Positions 55,037 to 64,000 of a stretch of DNA of 64,000 nucleotides are shown piece after piece (position 1 is the first letter of the stretch; the number at the start of each line of letters is the position of its first letter). The position numbers and the translations under genes are program-made. Location of the stretch: contig QPMI01000399.1 of the NCBI GenBank assembly GCA_004431415.1, positions 1 through 64,000 of the forward strand, in the 5' to 3' direction. The notes under the pieces are model-generated. The model was not told the DNA's origin and made no database searches. It saw only the letters and a program-made list of their open reading frames with translations. This DNA is from Cyanophora paradoxa. Lineage: Eukaryota; Glaucocystophyceae; Cyanophorales; Cyanophoraceae.

Positions 55037-56821
55037 ATGACCACACCTAGCACGCACGGCCCCGCTGGTATCGGACGTCCCGCGCCGCTGCTCCGCACGC
55101 TGTTCCCGCTTGAACTGTTTACACACGAACGCCTTGGAGCCAAACCTGCGGGCACTCACCAAAAATCGGGCATCATACGCCGCCGCTTTGACTCTGACCA
55201 GTACTGGAGACTCGCGACCTGGAACGCCCGCACCTGCTCTAGCGTTAACCATGTTGGCCAGATCCAGAAATATATGCGTGACTGGGGGCTGAACGTATTA
55301 GGGGTCCAATCACTTAACTGCACCCAGGCAACGGTCAGAGCGATGCGCAGGTCAGTGACATCGGGGCTCATGCTCACGTCCGTGCACGCCGACTCGGCCA
55401 TGCGCACGACTAGTGCTCAGGAGCTCCCAGCTCGAGCTCCGCCCACCCCGCCCCGCTCGCAGAAGAAAATCCGCCAAAATCGAGCCTCCCCACGCGGCTC
55501 CGGCGTAGCCCTTTTTCTCTCAGAAAATATGGCCAAGCACTGTTTTAAGACCTACGCAATGCCAGGCCGCGTGGCCGGCTGTGAGCTCCGATTTGCAAAT
55601 AATGTTCAGATCTTTATCGCCAGCGTGTACCTCCCCCCCGGTGAAAGTCGGACGGCGCGGTCTACTGAAAGTGCAAAAATCTTCGACTATCTCCGCACGA
55701 CCATGTATGCTGACTGGGCGCTCCGCCCCCGCGCGCACTTTTTCCGTCTTGGCGACCTTAACAGCTGCCTCTGCCCTGAGACGGGCAAAATCAGACAGGG
55801 GCAATATGCGACCACACGAGAACCTGATCATCGCTGGTGGCATGAATTGCTTCACGACTGGACCCTCTCCGACGCTGCCACAGCCATGGGCACCGACGAC
55901 CAAATCACCTTCATATTTCCTGACGCTCCTGACAACCCCAACCCTCGAGGCTTCGCCCCAGACGGCACGCTCCGCCATGCTACCCGGCTCGACTACATCC
56001 TACAATCCCAAGTCGCGACTAACGCTCTTCGAGCGGCCCAAGCGTCGCCTAGAAACGCCCCTTTCTCCTCGGACCATTTTCCACTCCTTGCAGAGTACAG
56101 TAAACGGGCCCTGGCCATCAAATATAAACTGGGCCCCTCAGTGCTTTCGCACGGCCCTCCGCGTTTCAAGTATGCGACACAGGCATCGCTCACAAAAATT
56201 CGCTTCAAAGAACTACTGGAAGAAAAGCTACAGCAGCCGGTGCCGGGGTCCTCAGCTAGCGTACGGGAGCTACTCGCAACGCTTGAGGACGATGACGGCA
56301 CCCGGCCAGAGGACCGCCTAGCCCGCCTGCACGAAGCCCTCAAATCCACCCTCGCCCACATCTGTGATCTCGGCCAATCGCCAGTATTTGGCATCTACAC
56401 GCCCCCAAAAATCCCTCAAAAATTCTCCCGCCGTGGCCGCCCCGAATCCAACCATCTCACGAGGGCCCAGGAACTGCGCAAGGCATGGGAAGCGGCGCGC
56501 CACGGGATTGACTCCACGCCGCGCCGCGTACGGCACTCCCTCTCTGATCTGCGCAGGGCCATCTCAAATCACAACCGCCGGCTCGACAAACTCCCAATAG
56601 ACAAGCGGTCAGGCTATCTTAAACTCCCGTTACCCCCTGTGCCGCCGCCATTCTCTGCCCGACAATCAAGCTGGCTCGACTATTTTCCGAGCTTCACCAC
56701 TTGGGCCTCGGCCTTGGACACCAAAGTCCAGGCCCACATTAAACGTTTCGAAGCCACGACAATCAGAGCAAACCGAGAGCGCTCGCAGCTGCAGGGCAGC
56801 ACAGTCGTGCAACTCTCTTAA
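55037..56821 (+). CDS. 594-aa endonuclease-only ORF of a second LINE family
   Basis: Uninterrupted EEP-type protein. Motifs: YWRLATWNARTC (EEP start), LGVQSLN, GSGVALFLSENMAK, VQIFIASVYLPPGE, FFRLGDLNSCL (GDxN), ATRLDYILQSQ, and FSSDHFPLLAEY (SDH). The usual metal-binding Glu after the second strand (normally LQE) is replaced: the text reads VQS. The C-terminal 250 residues are helical and charged, like the EN-RT connector of LINEs A-C, but no RT follows; the stop at 56821 is followed by a duplicated 3' region. An upstream frame (54594-55040) may be a 5' part. Intact length contrasts with the frameshifted LINE A-C copies. Confidence 0.8.
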   Translation: MTTPSTHGPAGIGRPAPLLRTLFPLELFTHERLGAKPAGTHQKSGIIRRRFDSDQYWRLATWNARTCSSVNHVGQIQKYMRDWGLNVLGVQSLNCTQATVRAMRRSVTSGLMLTSVHADSAMRTTSAQELPARAPPTPPRSQKKIRQNRASPRGSGVALFLSENMAKHCFKTYAMPGRVAGCELRFANNVQIFIASVYLPPGESRTARSTESAKIFDYLRTTMYADWALRPRAHFFRLGDLNSCLCPETGKIRQGQYATTREPDHRWWHELLHDWTLSDAATAMGTDDQITFIFPDAPDNPNPRGFAPDGTLRHATRLDYILQSQVATNALRAAQASPRNAPFSSDHFPLLAEYSKRALAIKYKLGPSVLSHGPPRFKYATQASLTKIRFKELLEEKLQQPVPGSSASVRELLATLEDDDGTRPEDRLARLHEALKSTLAHICDLGQSPVFGIYTPPKIPQKFSRRGRPESNHLTRAQELRKAWEAARHGIDSTPRRVRHSLSDLRRAISNHNRRLDKLPIDKRSGYLKLPLPPVPPPFSARQSSWLDYFPSFTTWASALDTKVQAHIKRFEATTIRANRERSQLQGSTVVQLS

Positions 56822-57402
56822 ACCGACTTCATAATCGAATCCAGCCCGAGAACCCCCCAGAGCATGCTCAGGCATGTAGGAGATGTGGGCCCTAGGTTTC
56901 AAAATGGCTTGCAGAGAGCACCAAAACATCCATGCAGCGTTCATGATGCTCATGAAAATTGATCATGATGCCTGGAAAAGATCCCCACCTTTTAACTGAC
57001 TGGCGAGGTGTACCTGGGCTAACTCAAGGGCGCTGGATTCGATTTTGATAGTGGTTAGCGCTGAAAAGGTGCTCTTGCCTGCCAAGCAATAGTGGGCCCC
57101 AGTCACTAACACTTCATTTGTGCCAATTTGCAGGGCAGCACAGTCGCGCAACTCTCTTAAACCGACTTCATAATCGAATCCAGCTCCCTCGAGAACCCCC
57201 GACAGCATGCTCAGGCGTGTAGGAGATATGGGCCCTAGGTTTCAAAGTGGCTCGCAGCGAGCATCGGAGCACCCATGCATGCAGCGTTCATGATGCTCAT
57301 GAGAATTGATCATGATGCCTGGAAAAGATCCCCACCTTTTAACTGACTGGCGAGGTGTACCTGGGCTAACTCAAGGGCGCTGGATTCGATTTTGATAGTG
57401 GT
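56789..57402 (+). repeat. tandem duplication of the LINE-2 ORF end and 3' region
   Basis: GCAGGGCAGCACAGTC...TTTTGATAGTGG occurs at 56789-57053 and again at 57127-57402, about 90% alike, including the stop-codon context CAACTCTCTTAA. Confidence 0.9.
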
Positions 57403-57414
57403 TTGATAAGAAGC

Positions 57415-57606
57415 TGTTAGCAGCTATATGATGGGTTCTAAGCCACTTCCGCACATGGCGCAGTGCCGTGCCGGGACGCACGTGCACACACGCGTAATAT
57501 CCGCGTATGATTGAATGACATACCCCTACACAAGGGATGGGGTATCACTAGCGTACATGGTACATTCGCTACGGCGAAAGGGGAAGGGGGACTACGCTTC
57601 GTGACA
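57415..57606 (-). repeat. candidate 3' LTR of the gypsy element
   Basis: On the minus strand it begins TGTCACGAAG directly after a purine-rich tract (TTGGAGGAGAGT) and ends GCTGCTAACA, giving TGT...ACA ends over 192 bp, downstream of the integrase. No second LTR is in view, so this rests on end motifs and position. Confidence 0.35.
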
Positions 57607-57768
57607 ACTCTCCTCCAAGTAAGAAAAAGGCCACGTCCGCGCTGGCCAAGTCCAAGGAAGGAAAAGAAAAGAAAGAGATCAAGCAGGGTCCCTCCAAGGC
57701 TTGAGCCGAGAAGCGTGAACCATTTGGCGCGAGCCCTCAGCAGGGGAACCATGCTCCTTAGGACCAGA

Positions 57769-59113
57769 TTACTCCAGCAAGAAAGTAACTCCCTTGCCGT
57801 GAGAAACATCTTTGAGCACAGTCCAAGGCCCAGTGAAACGGTGGGAAAGCTTGTCAGACCGCCGAGTGGAAGGGGTCTTCACAGCAACAACTTCTCCAGG
57901 AATGAAAACTGGTTGAGAAGGCCGCTGCTGTTGCTTGGCAAGATATTCCTCCTTAGCTTGCTGAATATGAGTATAGATCCGAGAGAAACGCCGTGCCAGT
58001 GTAGCCGGATAACCAGAAGGCTCTGAAGTAGTCACTTGAACTTCAGGAGTTGCCAGCAAGTCCACAGGAAGAGTACAAGGCCTCCCATACAACATTTCAA
58101 AAGGAGTGTAGCCCGTTGTAGGATTACCAAAGTTGCGAACTGCGAAGAGAGCGAACGGAAGAGAAAGATCCCATGTCGAAGCGTTCCTGTCAATATAAAA
58201 CCGTAGGCGAGTAACCAAAGTGTCATTCAATTTTTCCACAGCTCCTTGTGACTGCGGATGATAAGAAGAAGAAAAGACCGCCTTTATTCCAAAAAGACGC
58301 TCCAGTTCATTAAGAAGCAAATTTTTGAATTCGCCGCCCTGATCCGACGAAATCTTGGCGGGGACTCCATGAAGGGGAATCCAGTGGTCAAACAACGCCC
58401 GAACGACGGACATAGCCGACTTCGTTCGCGCAGGCACCGCGTGGCACCAACGCGTAAAAACATCAATAATAGTAATCAGATATTTGTTGCCTTGTTTCGA
58501 TTTAGGAAAAGGCCCGACGATGTCAATTTCCAAGTGTTGCATCGGCCGGTCAGCATGAATCTCGAATTGAGGAACCGCTTGAACAGTCTTGGAATTCTTG
58601 ACACGTTGGCAATCGGCGCATATAGAAACAAATGTAGCGACATCAGAAAACATATTCCGCCAATAGTACCGCCGCTTGAGATGATTGTACATCTTGCCGA
58701 CGCCAGGATGTCCGAGCATGCGGTGCACCGAAGACAGAATAATCGATTTTAGTTGATCTGGTACGCAAATACGCACAAGTTTGTCCGAAGGCCGAGTGTG
58801 GACGAGAACGCCATCTTGCACAGAAAACTTGCCACTCTTGAGTTGGCGTTCGGCCTCCTTGTTGACACCTTGTGGTTCAATCGTAATATCTGATTCCAAA
58901 AACTTAATCATATCCGCCAAAATAACATCATTTATTTGCTCATTGTGAATGCGAGCCGGGGGCAAACTCAATTGCAACTCAATGGCATCCAAGAAAGCGC
59001 TCGAAAAATTAGAAGAAAATTCCATCGCTTCCAAGGAAAGAACTGCTACTCGCACAAGGCGAGAAAGAGCATCCACATCGGCATTAGACTTGCCAGGCTT
59101 ATGCTGGATCGGG
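57769..59113 (-). CDS. Ty3/gypsy integrase, 5'-truncated polyprotein
   Basis: Open frame preceded by HKPGKSNADVDALSRL, the end of the gypsy RNase H region, then integrase. The zinc-binding HHCC domain is VHRMLGHPGVGKMYNHLKRR...CADCQ. The DDE core reads HLEIDIVGPFPKSK (first Asp), KISSDQGGEF (second Asp) and YHPQSQGAVEKLNDTL (Glu). The C-terminal GPWTVL motif belongs to the usual integrase tail, ending GVTFLLE. All catalytic residues are present and there is no frameshift. Upstream of about 59113 the sequence is unrelated, so gag, protease, RT and most of RNase H are missing. No chromodomain seen. Confidence 0.9.
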
Positions 59114-59124
59114 AACGGCCTCCT

Positions 59125-59805
59125 CTACGTGCTCGAGCTAGCAGTGTGAGCCGCCGGGCACCCGAAAATGTTCGCGGATGCGTATTCAACTCCCGAACGC
59201 GCGCGAGGCCTTAACTCGCGCTGGCATTCGAATTCGGGCCGCGTTCGAACCGCGGATCTAAAAAAACCCGCGGGGGGTATACGCAACGGGGGCCCACAGC
59301 TGCTCGTAAAGCGCAGTCTGCAGCTGCAGCGCACAGCAGACGCAGTCGCGAGGCAGTAGCACAGTTCTGTTGCCTTTCGGGGCCGGGCGCCGGTCGGGAG
59401 AGAGCGCCTACAGGTGAATTCCTCGAGCTCTGCGCCCGCGGCTGACATCGCGCCCGCACCGCGGCTCGCAACATCGCTTATCCCTCCCGATCCGCTCATC
59501 CCTCCCGCTGTGCTGCCGGTCGTGCGCCGCGTTCACGGACCGCGCAGAGCTTGAACACTCCCATCGCGCGCCTCTGGCTTGCTGGCCGGTCTGGGTAGAC
59601 GATCGGCTCCTTGAAGATCGCTGTACGCTATTGCTTGGATCGCTCTGCGCTGGTCGCCCTGACCGCGCTGGCCGCAGTGGGACGTCCGATTCAGGCGAAC
59701 TGAAAAAGCTCGCCCTGCCTGGGGTCATCAATGCCCCCCGGACGGCAAGTGCTCACTTGAAGATTGTCTTCTTCACTTGAAGTCTCACGGGTTCCTTCAC
59801 AGACG
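59125..59805. other. no recognisable gene
   Basis: GC-rich sequence containing a CGCGGTTCGAACGCGG-like palindrome near 59240. I considered a tRNA and found no cloverleaf. Confidence 0.4.
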
Positions 59806-60330
59806 GCGGGCCTCGCTCTTTGGGCCAGGTGAGCCGGCGGCGCGGCCGAATGGCTCTCGCGTCGATCTCTGAGATATTCACCCGCAGATGCCCTCCGTAG
59901 CGCGTGCTCGCTGCCCGCAGGGCGCTCAAGCGCATCGAAAGCTCGGGGCTCATCCAACGGGCCTCGCTCTTTGGGCCTTGTTCAGGTGAGCCGGCGGCGC
60001 GGCCGGCAAGCGCATCGAAAGCTCGGGGCTCATCCGACGGGCCTCGCTCTTTGGGCCATGGTCAGGTGAGCTGGCTGCGCGGCCGGACGGCTCTCGCAAT
60101 GGTCTCTTAGATATCCACCTGCAGATGCCCTCCGTAGCGCGCGCTCGCGGCCCGCAGGGCGCCCAAGCGCATTGGAAGCTCGGGGCTCGTCCGGAGGGCC
60201 TCGCTCTTTGGGCCAGGTGAGCTGGCCGCGCGGCCGGACCGCTCTCGCAACGGTCTCCAAGATTTTCTATCCGCAGAGACTCTCTGTGCGCTCGCCCACA
60301 TTCGGCAGGGCGCCCAAGTGGGCCTCAGGA
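59806..60330 (+). repeat. ~150-bp minisatellite, about four units
   Basis: Units start GGCCTCGCTCTTTGGGCC at about 59807, 59961, 60040 and 60198. Each contains CCGCAGATGCCCTCCGTAGC and GCTCGGGGCTCATCC, except the second, which has an internal deletion of about 70 bp. Confidence 0.85.
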
Positions 60331-60519
60331 ACTTAGTGCAGGATCTGATCCATTCCCGTCAACAGCGTGAATTTGGGCTTCTTTTTGAACAGGATTTCTC
60401 CCCCTTTTGTAATTTCTCGTTCATCTATTCGAAATGATAGTCAAGCTTTTTTTCCATCAACTTGTTCCTGATGCAACATCCCCCCGGGGTCCACACCCAC
60501 CCCTCACGAGCCCTACCCC
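60331..60519. other. no recognisable gene
   Basis: Short stretch between the minisatellite and the endonuclease scrap; nothing identified. Confidence 0.3.
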
Positions 60520-60720
60520 TACTTCTCGAGCAAATCTGTGTTGAAGTCCCCACATGCTATGTCAGGGCGTAGGGACTTTGAGTACCTGGTTTCTAGATTG
60601 TCCAAGAAATCCAGCCAATCACCAACGACATTCGTAAGCATGCCAAGAAATCCAGCCAATCACCAACGACATTCGTAAGCATGACATAGTGCATCGTGTG
60701 CATGCTGGATGTTCTTTGGG
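60520..60720 (-). pseudogene. endonuclease (EEP) scrap with GDFNTD motif
   Basis: After removing one copy of a 41-bp tandem duplication (60602-60642, 60643-60683) the minus strand reads NVVGDWLDFLDNLETRYS and PDIACGDFNTDLLEK, then a stop. GDFNTD is the metal-binding motif of APE-like retrotransposon endonucleases. Belongs to a third lineage, distinct from the GDWNS and GDLNS elements above. Confidence 0.5.
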
Positions 60721-60949
60721 ATAGAAAGAGTTCAGGAAAGAAAGGCGTTTGAGATGAAGTGCACAGCCTCGCAGCACAACTGTGCCCGTTGGAGAAGACC
60801 AATGATGGTGGCCCAACGCAGCTGGAAAGGAGTGCGTAGATCAGCCATACTCCAGTTTGAACTACACGGAACGCTTCACACCTTGGAGGCGACTTCGGAG
60901 CAAACAGCCTCCCAGAGTGCCAGTGCTCGCAGGAATAGCTCTGCGGCAA

Positions 60950-61726
60950 TCACAAAGAAGCTCTGTAGAGAGTGTGAGAGGGTAAGGGTGGGGGGGGGGG
61001 GGAGGAAGGAGGGGGGAGGAGGAAGGAGGGGGGGGCGGGGGGAGGGGGGCACAAAAAATTCCTCCAGAGCGTAAGTGGCGTGGCTCGAGTTTGAAGCGGG
61101 CTTGCCCTGCCCTCCCCACATCGTCCGGAACAACATCTGGTGAGTGCCTGAGGCTCCTCACAACACTTATGAGAGCGCCTCATGCGAACCCCAAGGCTGT
61201 TTAGGGCCGTGATCCCGTCGGACAGATGCTGAGCGAGCGCCTCTCCACAGCGCGCCAAGGCCAACGGGCTTTCGGAGGTGTCCCGCCCGTGGCTGAAACA
61301 GTCGCCAAATCCGCACCACCCGTTGTCCAAGCAGAGCCCTGGTGAAAGTGGTGGGGGCACAGCCGCGACCTGAGCGGTGTGGACCTCCGCGACAATGTCC
61401 GTGATTTGCTCAAGAAAGCCCTGCGCGACGCCCTCCAAGGCCCGCGCGGCCTGTGCGAGGTCGCCCGAGGCCGCCGATTTCCGCAATCTCTGCTGGAGAA
61501 AAACAGTTCTGCGGACTGCATCGGACCGCGAAGGGGAGCGAACGATTAGTGTCCGCACCTGCAGGCAACGAACTTGAGGACTGCGAGAAGTGAGATGCGC
61601 GCTCTGAGGACGTTTTGCCAAGTAGAGGACTTGCGCACTGTGCTTTTGAGAGGTCTCAGGCGTCACGCTTAGGTAGAGGTTTAACACGGGAATGTTGTGA
61701 TCTTCCCATGGCTCCGAATCATCCAC
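60950..61726 (-). CDS. 258-codon ORF, doubtful
   Basis: Starts MDDSEPWEDHNIPVLNLYLS. Middle part is helical (LRKSAASGDLAQAARALEGV, FLEQITDIVAEVHTAQVA), which looks like protein; the last 60 codons are Pro-rich because they translate a G/C-rich simple repeat (60990-61050). No domain known. Could be an exon of a spliced gene. Confidence 0.3.
   Translation of the reverse strand: MDDSEPWEDHNIPVLNLYLSVTPETSQKHSAQVLYLAKRPQSAHLTSRSPQVRCLQVRTLIVRSPSRSDAVRRTVFLQQRLRKSAASGDLAQAARALEGVAQGFLEQITDIVAEVHTAQVAAVPPPLSPGLCLDNGWCGFGDCFSHGRDTSESPLALARCGEALAQHLSDGITALNSLGVRMRRSHKCCEEPQALTRCCSGRCGEGRASPLQTRATPLTLWRNFLCPPPPAPPSFLLPPPSSPPPPPLPSHTLYRASL
60990..61050 (+). repeat. G-rich simple repeat
   Basis: Runs of G with GGAGGAAGGA interruptions. 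Confidence 0.8.
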
Positions 61727-61849
61727 GATGCGGCGCAGGCGCCGGCATGTCTGCGCATACCCTCTGCTGTGGCGTAGAACAACTACGCAGATTAGCGTAC
61801 CTGGGAAAGCGCAAGCAGCGCGAGGGCTTCCAGGTGAGGTAGAACTCTA

Positions 61850-63185
61850 GCGCTGATCAGCTGGTCGGGAAGCTGGAGCATGTTCGGCGATCCAAATCGG
61901 CAAAAGCCGTTGGTCAAGCGCTAGATCGAGAGCCTGCTTGCAGCTGGCAAAAAGTTACCGAACAAAAACATTGCTACCCTCTATAGATCCCCCTTCCCTC
62001 CCTTGCCGAGTCGGCCGGCCGCGGCGGGGTTGCTCCCCTCGCGATCGGCCGGCGGGCCCCGGCCGCGGGGTTGCCTGCCCCGCTCCCTGGCGCTCGTGAG
62101 ATTCGGCGCTCGTATAGAACTATCCAGGGGTGGTACCGGTGCAGATACTCTTGGGTGGTGCAGGTATATACGTACTGGTTGGAGGCAAGGTATAGGAGAA
62201 CAGGGGTATACGTATACATAGCAGCTAGCATTGCAACAAGCGAGTCCCTGCGGAGCAGGAGTGGCCTTGGGTCTTGGGGTCTCAAGGCGTGAGGGTGGCC
62301 GCTCTTTGTTTTAAAACGGGGCCCGCAACCGCGCGCGGTTATGGGGGAGGGGGGAGGAGAAATAGGGGGGTCCACTCGGCAAGGGTACACACTCAAGTGA
62401 GAGGGTACAGAATTGTGCTGCAAGGGTACAGATATCGATGCGGGGCCCAATCGGCCGTCTTCACGTCGACGTTGATCGATCGTCGATCGCGATTCACACG
62501 AACAGAGTTTTTTGTTGATACAATCATTGATGTTGTGATCGCCCAAACGTTCGCCAAATGATTGCCAACAAATCTTTCAATTGCGAGCGCCTAATTGATC
62601 TGCCAATTACTGCTAACCAATTACTAACAATGACAGGCGCGCCCGCTCTGTTTATGAGTCTGTGAGAATTTGCATTGGCGAAGGGGAGCCAATGACATTT
62701 GTGCTTGTCCGTGAATGGGGCGATTGAGCTTTTTGGCCAATGGCGATCGGGCTTAACGCGAACAATTTCGTTCATACGTGCTGTTAGTGCTTGTTAGAGG
62801 TGTCACATTTGAAAAGTAGCACCGCCATCGTGCTCCCTAGGGTCGAAAATGGGTACCTAGGTCTAAAAATTTTGTCTATAAAATCAATTTGAAGTTCGGG
62901 ACAAGATAGGCACAGACCTAAGGGCCTCTCCTTTCCCCAAGGCCGATATTAATTGCCAGCAATTTGCAAGCTTAAGTTGGCCCGGATCCGGAGCGCCGAA
63001 CTTTCCCGGAGTCAGTCATGGAGCTCGAGAGCACTAAAAGAGGTGTAAGATCAAGATATATATGTGATACGTGATAAATTGAAAAAACTTATATATAATG
63101 CAAAGCTATCTGGCGAGGCAGGTCCCGCACACAGGGCTTCAAATGCAAAATCCCATTTTTCGTCCGGAACTGTGCAAGCAGTTTC
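61850..63185. other. no recognisable gene
   Basis: Mixed sequence with GGTATACGTATAC-type palindromes near 62205 and AT-rich parts after 62550. Nothing supported. Confidence 0.4.
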
Positions 63186-63237
63186 CCCCCCTCGCTGACT
63201 TGCCCCCCCCCCCCCCCCCCCCCCCCTCGCTGACTTC
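63186..63237 (+). repeat. C24 run flanked by 11-bp direct repeats
   Basis: CTCGCTGACTT at 63191-63201 and again directly after the C24 run (63203-63226). Confidence 0.85.
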
Positions 63238-63409
63238 AGCACTAGCCTTCAGCCTGCGGGCGACCTTAACGCCATCGCCTCTAGCTCTGGCAGCAAGCAG
63301 TACTGCCTAGCTAACCCTGGTGTGCTCGCCGGTCGCTTGTTAGAAGAAGAAGAGTATGTCTAAGACACTATAACTGCACTTTTTGACATTTGACCACTTC
63401 TGCCCAAAG

Positions 63410-63452
63410 TCCTACCCAAACTTTGGGTTTACCCAAAGTTTGGGTAAAAGAG
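63410..63452. repeat. CCCAAACTTTGGG palindromes
   Basis: TACCCAAACTTTGGGTTTAC followed by CCAAAGTTTGGGTA: nested inverted repeats that could form a hairpin. Confidence 0.75.
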
Positions 63453-63462
63453 AGAGAGAAAT

Positions 63463-63543
63463 GCAGTAGAAGAAGAAGAAGAGTATGTATAAGACATGCC
63501 CAAGCCAGCCGAACGGTTATGACGAAAGGCGAAGGACCCAAAG
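63463..63543 (+). repeat. dispersed repeat R3, copy 2
   Basis: Matches 28424-28500: GAAGAAGAAGAGTATGTATA, AGACATGCCCAAGCC, GACGAAAGGCGAAGGACCC. Confidence 0.8.
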
Positions 63544-63759
63544 GCCCAAGGCACAATCGACAGTGAACCAGCCAGACAAGGGTAGTGAAGGCGCAAACGG
63601 GCGCCTATATAGTTCACCATGTATGCCCCGGCGGTCTGGCGCTCATACACGCAAACCTGGAAAACAATCGGCGAAATCCCAATGCGGGCCTCTTCCTAAT
63701 GCCGGCCTGGGGTATTCCCGATCCCGTTTAGAGGTTTAAACCCCAGCAGAAGAAAGATG

Positions 63760-63999
63760 TTAGAGGTCCATACTATCAGTGTCATCATCGCATTCAATGA
63801 GCACCACAGGAGAGCCAGGATCATCACTGAAAGCCAAAAAGTCAGCAGCAGAGGAAAGATGCAAACGTTTAACAGAAGGAAGGAGAGATTGGTCATTAGC
63901 ATCACCCGCAAATTCCTCAAAGAAACCAGGAGGATCAGGAGAAGGGGGCCGACGGCGCTTAAAGGAGATGTCAGGGGGCAAAACAGGGTCAGTGTCCAA
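63760..63999 (-). CDS. 79-aa ORF at the window edge, possible N-terminus of a gag-like or host protein
   Basis: Reads MDTDPVLPPDISFKRRRPPS, then PPGFFEEFAGDANDQ, and ends VVLIECDDDTDSMDL before a stop. The composition (basic patch then acidic C-terminus) is natural and unlike the GC-shadow frames. The start may lie outside the window. Family not recognised. Confidence 0.35.
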   Translation of the reverse strand: MDTDPVLPPDISFKRRRPPSPDPPGFFEEFAGDANDQSLLPSVKRLHLSSAADFLAFSDDPGSPVVLIECDDDTDSMDL

Positions 64000-64000
64000 A

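Noticed and set aside
59218-59300. Possible tRNA around GCGTTCGAACCGCGG
   Set aside because: The T-loop-like sequence is part of a palindrome; no anticodon or acceptor stem can be paired.
60869-61161. Poly-proline open frames
   Set aside because: Produced by the G-rich simple repeat at 60990-61050.
1-64000. CRISPR arrays
   Set aside because: No regularly spaced identical repeats with unique spacers; all tandem repeats are contiguous or degenerate.

Overview
The window looks like a chromosomal segment of a GC-rich eukaryote, most likely a unicellular alga or similar protist. It has spliced genes with very short introns (about 50-90 nt in the clearest genes; GT-AG, donors often GTGCG or GTGAG), eukaryotic retrotransposons, a Helitron-type Rep, many minisatellites, and no bacterial operons, rRNA or tRNA genes that I could find. 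I cannot name the species.

Layout. 1-4.0 kb: 3'-cut copy A of a non-LTR retrotransposon (LINE) with endonuclease and RT remnants, minus strand. 4.0-9.9 kb: repeats, a broken gene fragment, and a 2.05-kb TA-flanked DNA transposon nested in dispersed repeat R1. 10.1-19.4 kb: the most gene-like stretch, with three spliced genes: a small charged protein (-), a large CCCH-NYN-RRM-C2H2 protein (+), and an acidic/RGG protein (-). A scrap of Polinton-type DNA polymerase B lies directly behind the second. 21.4-27.3 kb: Helitron-like region (-) with an HUH Rep lacking its helicase, an upstream ORF, a 344-aa ORF of unknown function, a histone-H3-tail-like ORF, and ~330-bp inverted repeats carrying 10-bp iterons. 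28.8-33.4 kb: tandem array of a 2.0-kb unit. 34.9-41.2 kb: a spliced gene for a secreted cysteine-rich protein, enlarged by three near-identical ~1.57-kb duplications and hit by a 903-bp insertion. 42.7-52.1 kb: LINE copies B (-) and C (+) head to head; C carries an insertion, small footprints and an internal inversion. 52.1-54 kb: unknown ORF, 41-bp tandem repeat, viral tail-fibre-like pseudogene. 55-59.1 kb: endonuclease-only ORF of a second LINE family, its duplicated 3' region, and a Ty3/gypsy integrase with a candidate LTR. 59-64 kb: minisatellites, an endonuclease scrap and the start of an ORF at the window edge.

Reconstruction of exons rests on splice motifs, reading phase and restoration of known domain motifs. 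Most transposon ORFs contain frameshifts; because many lie in GC-rich or homopolymer sequence, some may be sequence errors rather than decay. The host genes do not form an obvious pathway. The two best resolved ones are candidate RNA-binding or RNA-processing proteins (CCCH/NYN/RRM/C2H2 and acidic/RGG) and the third is secreted.
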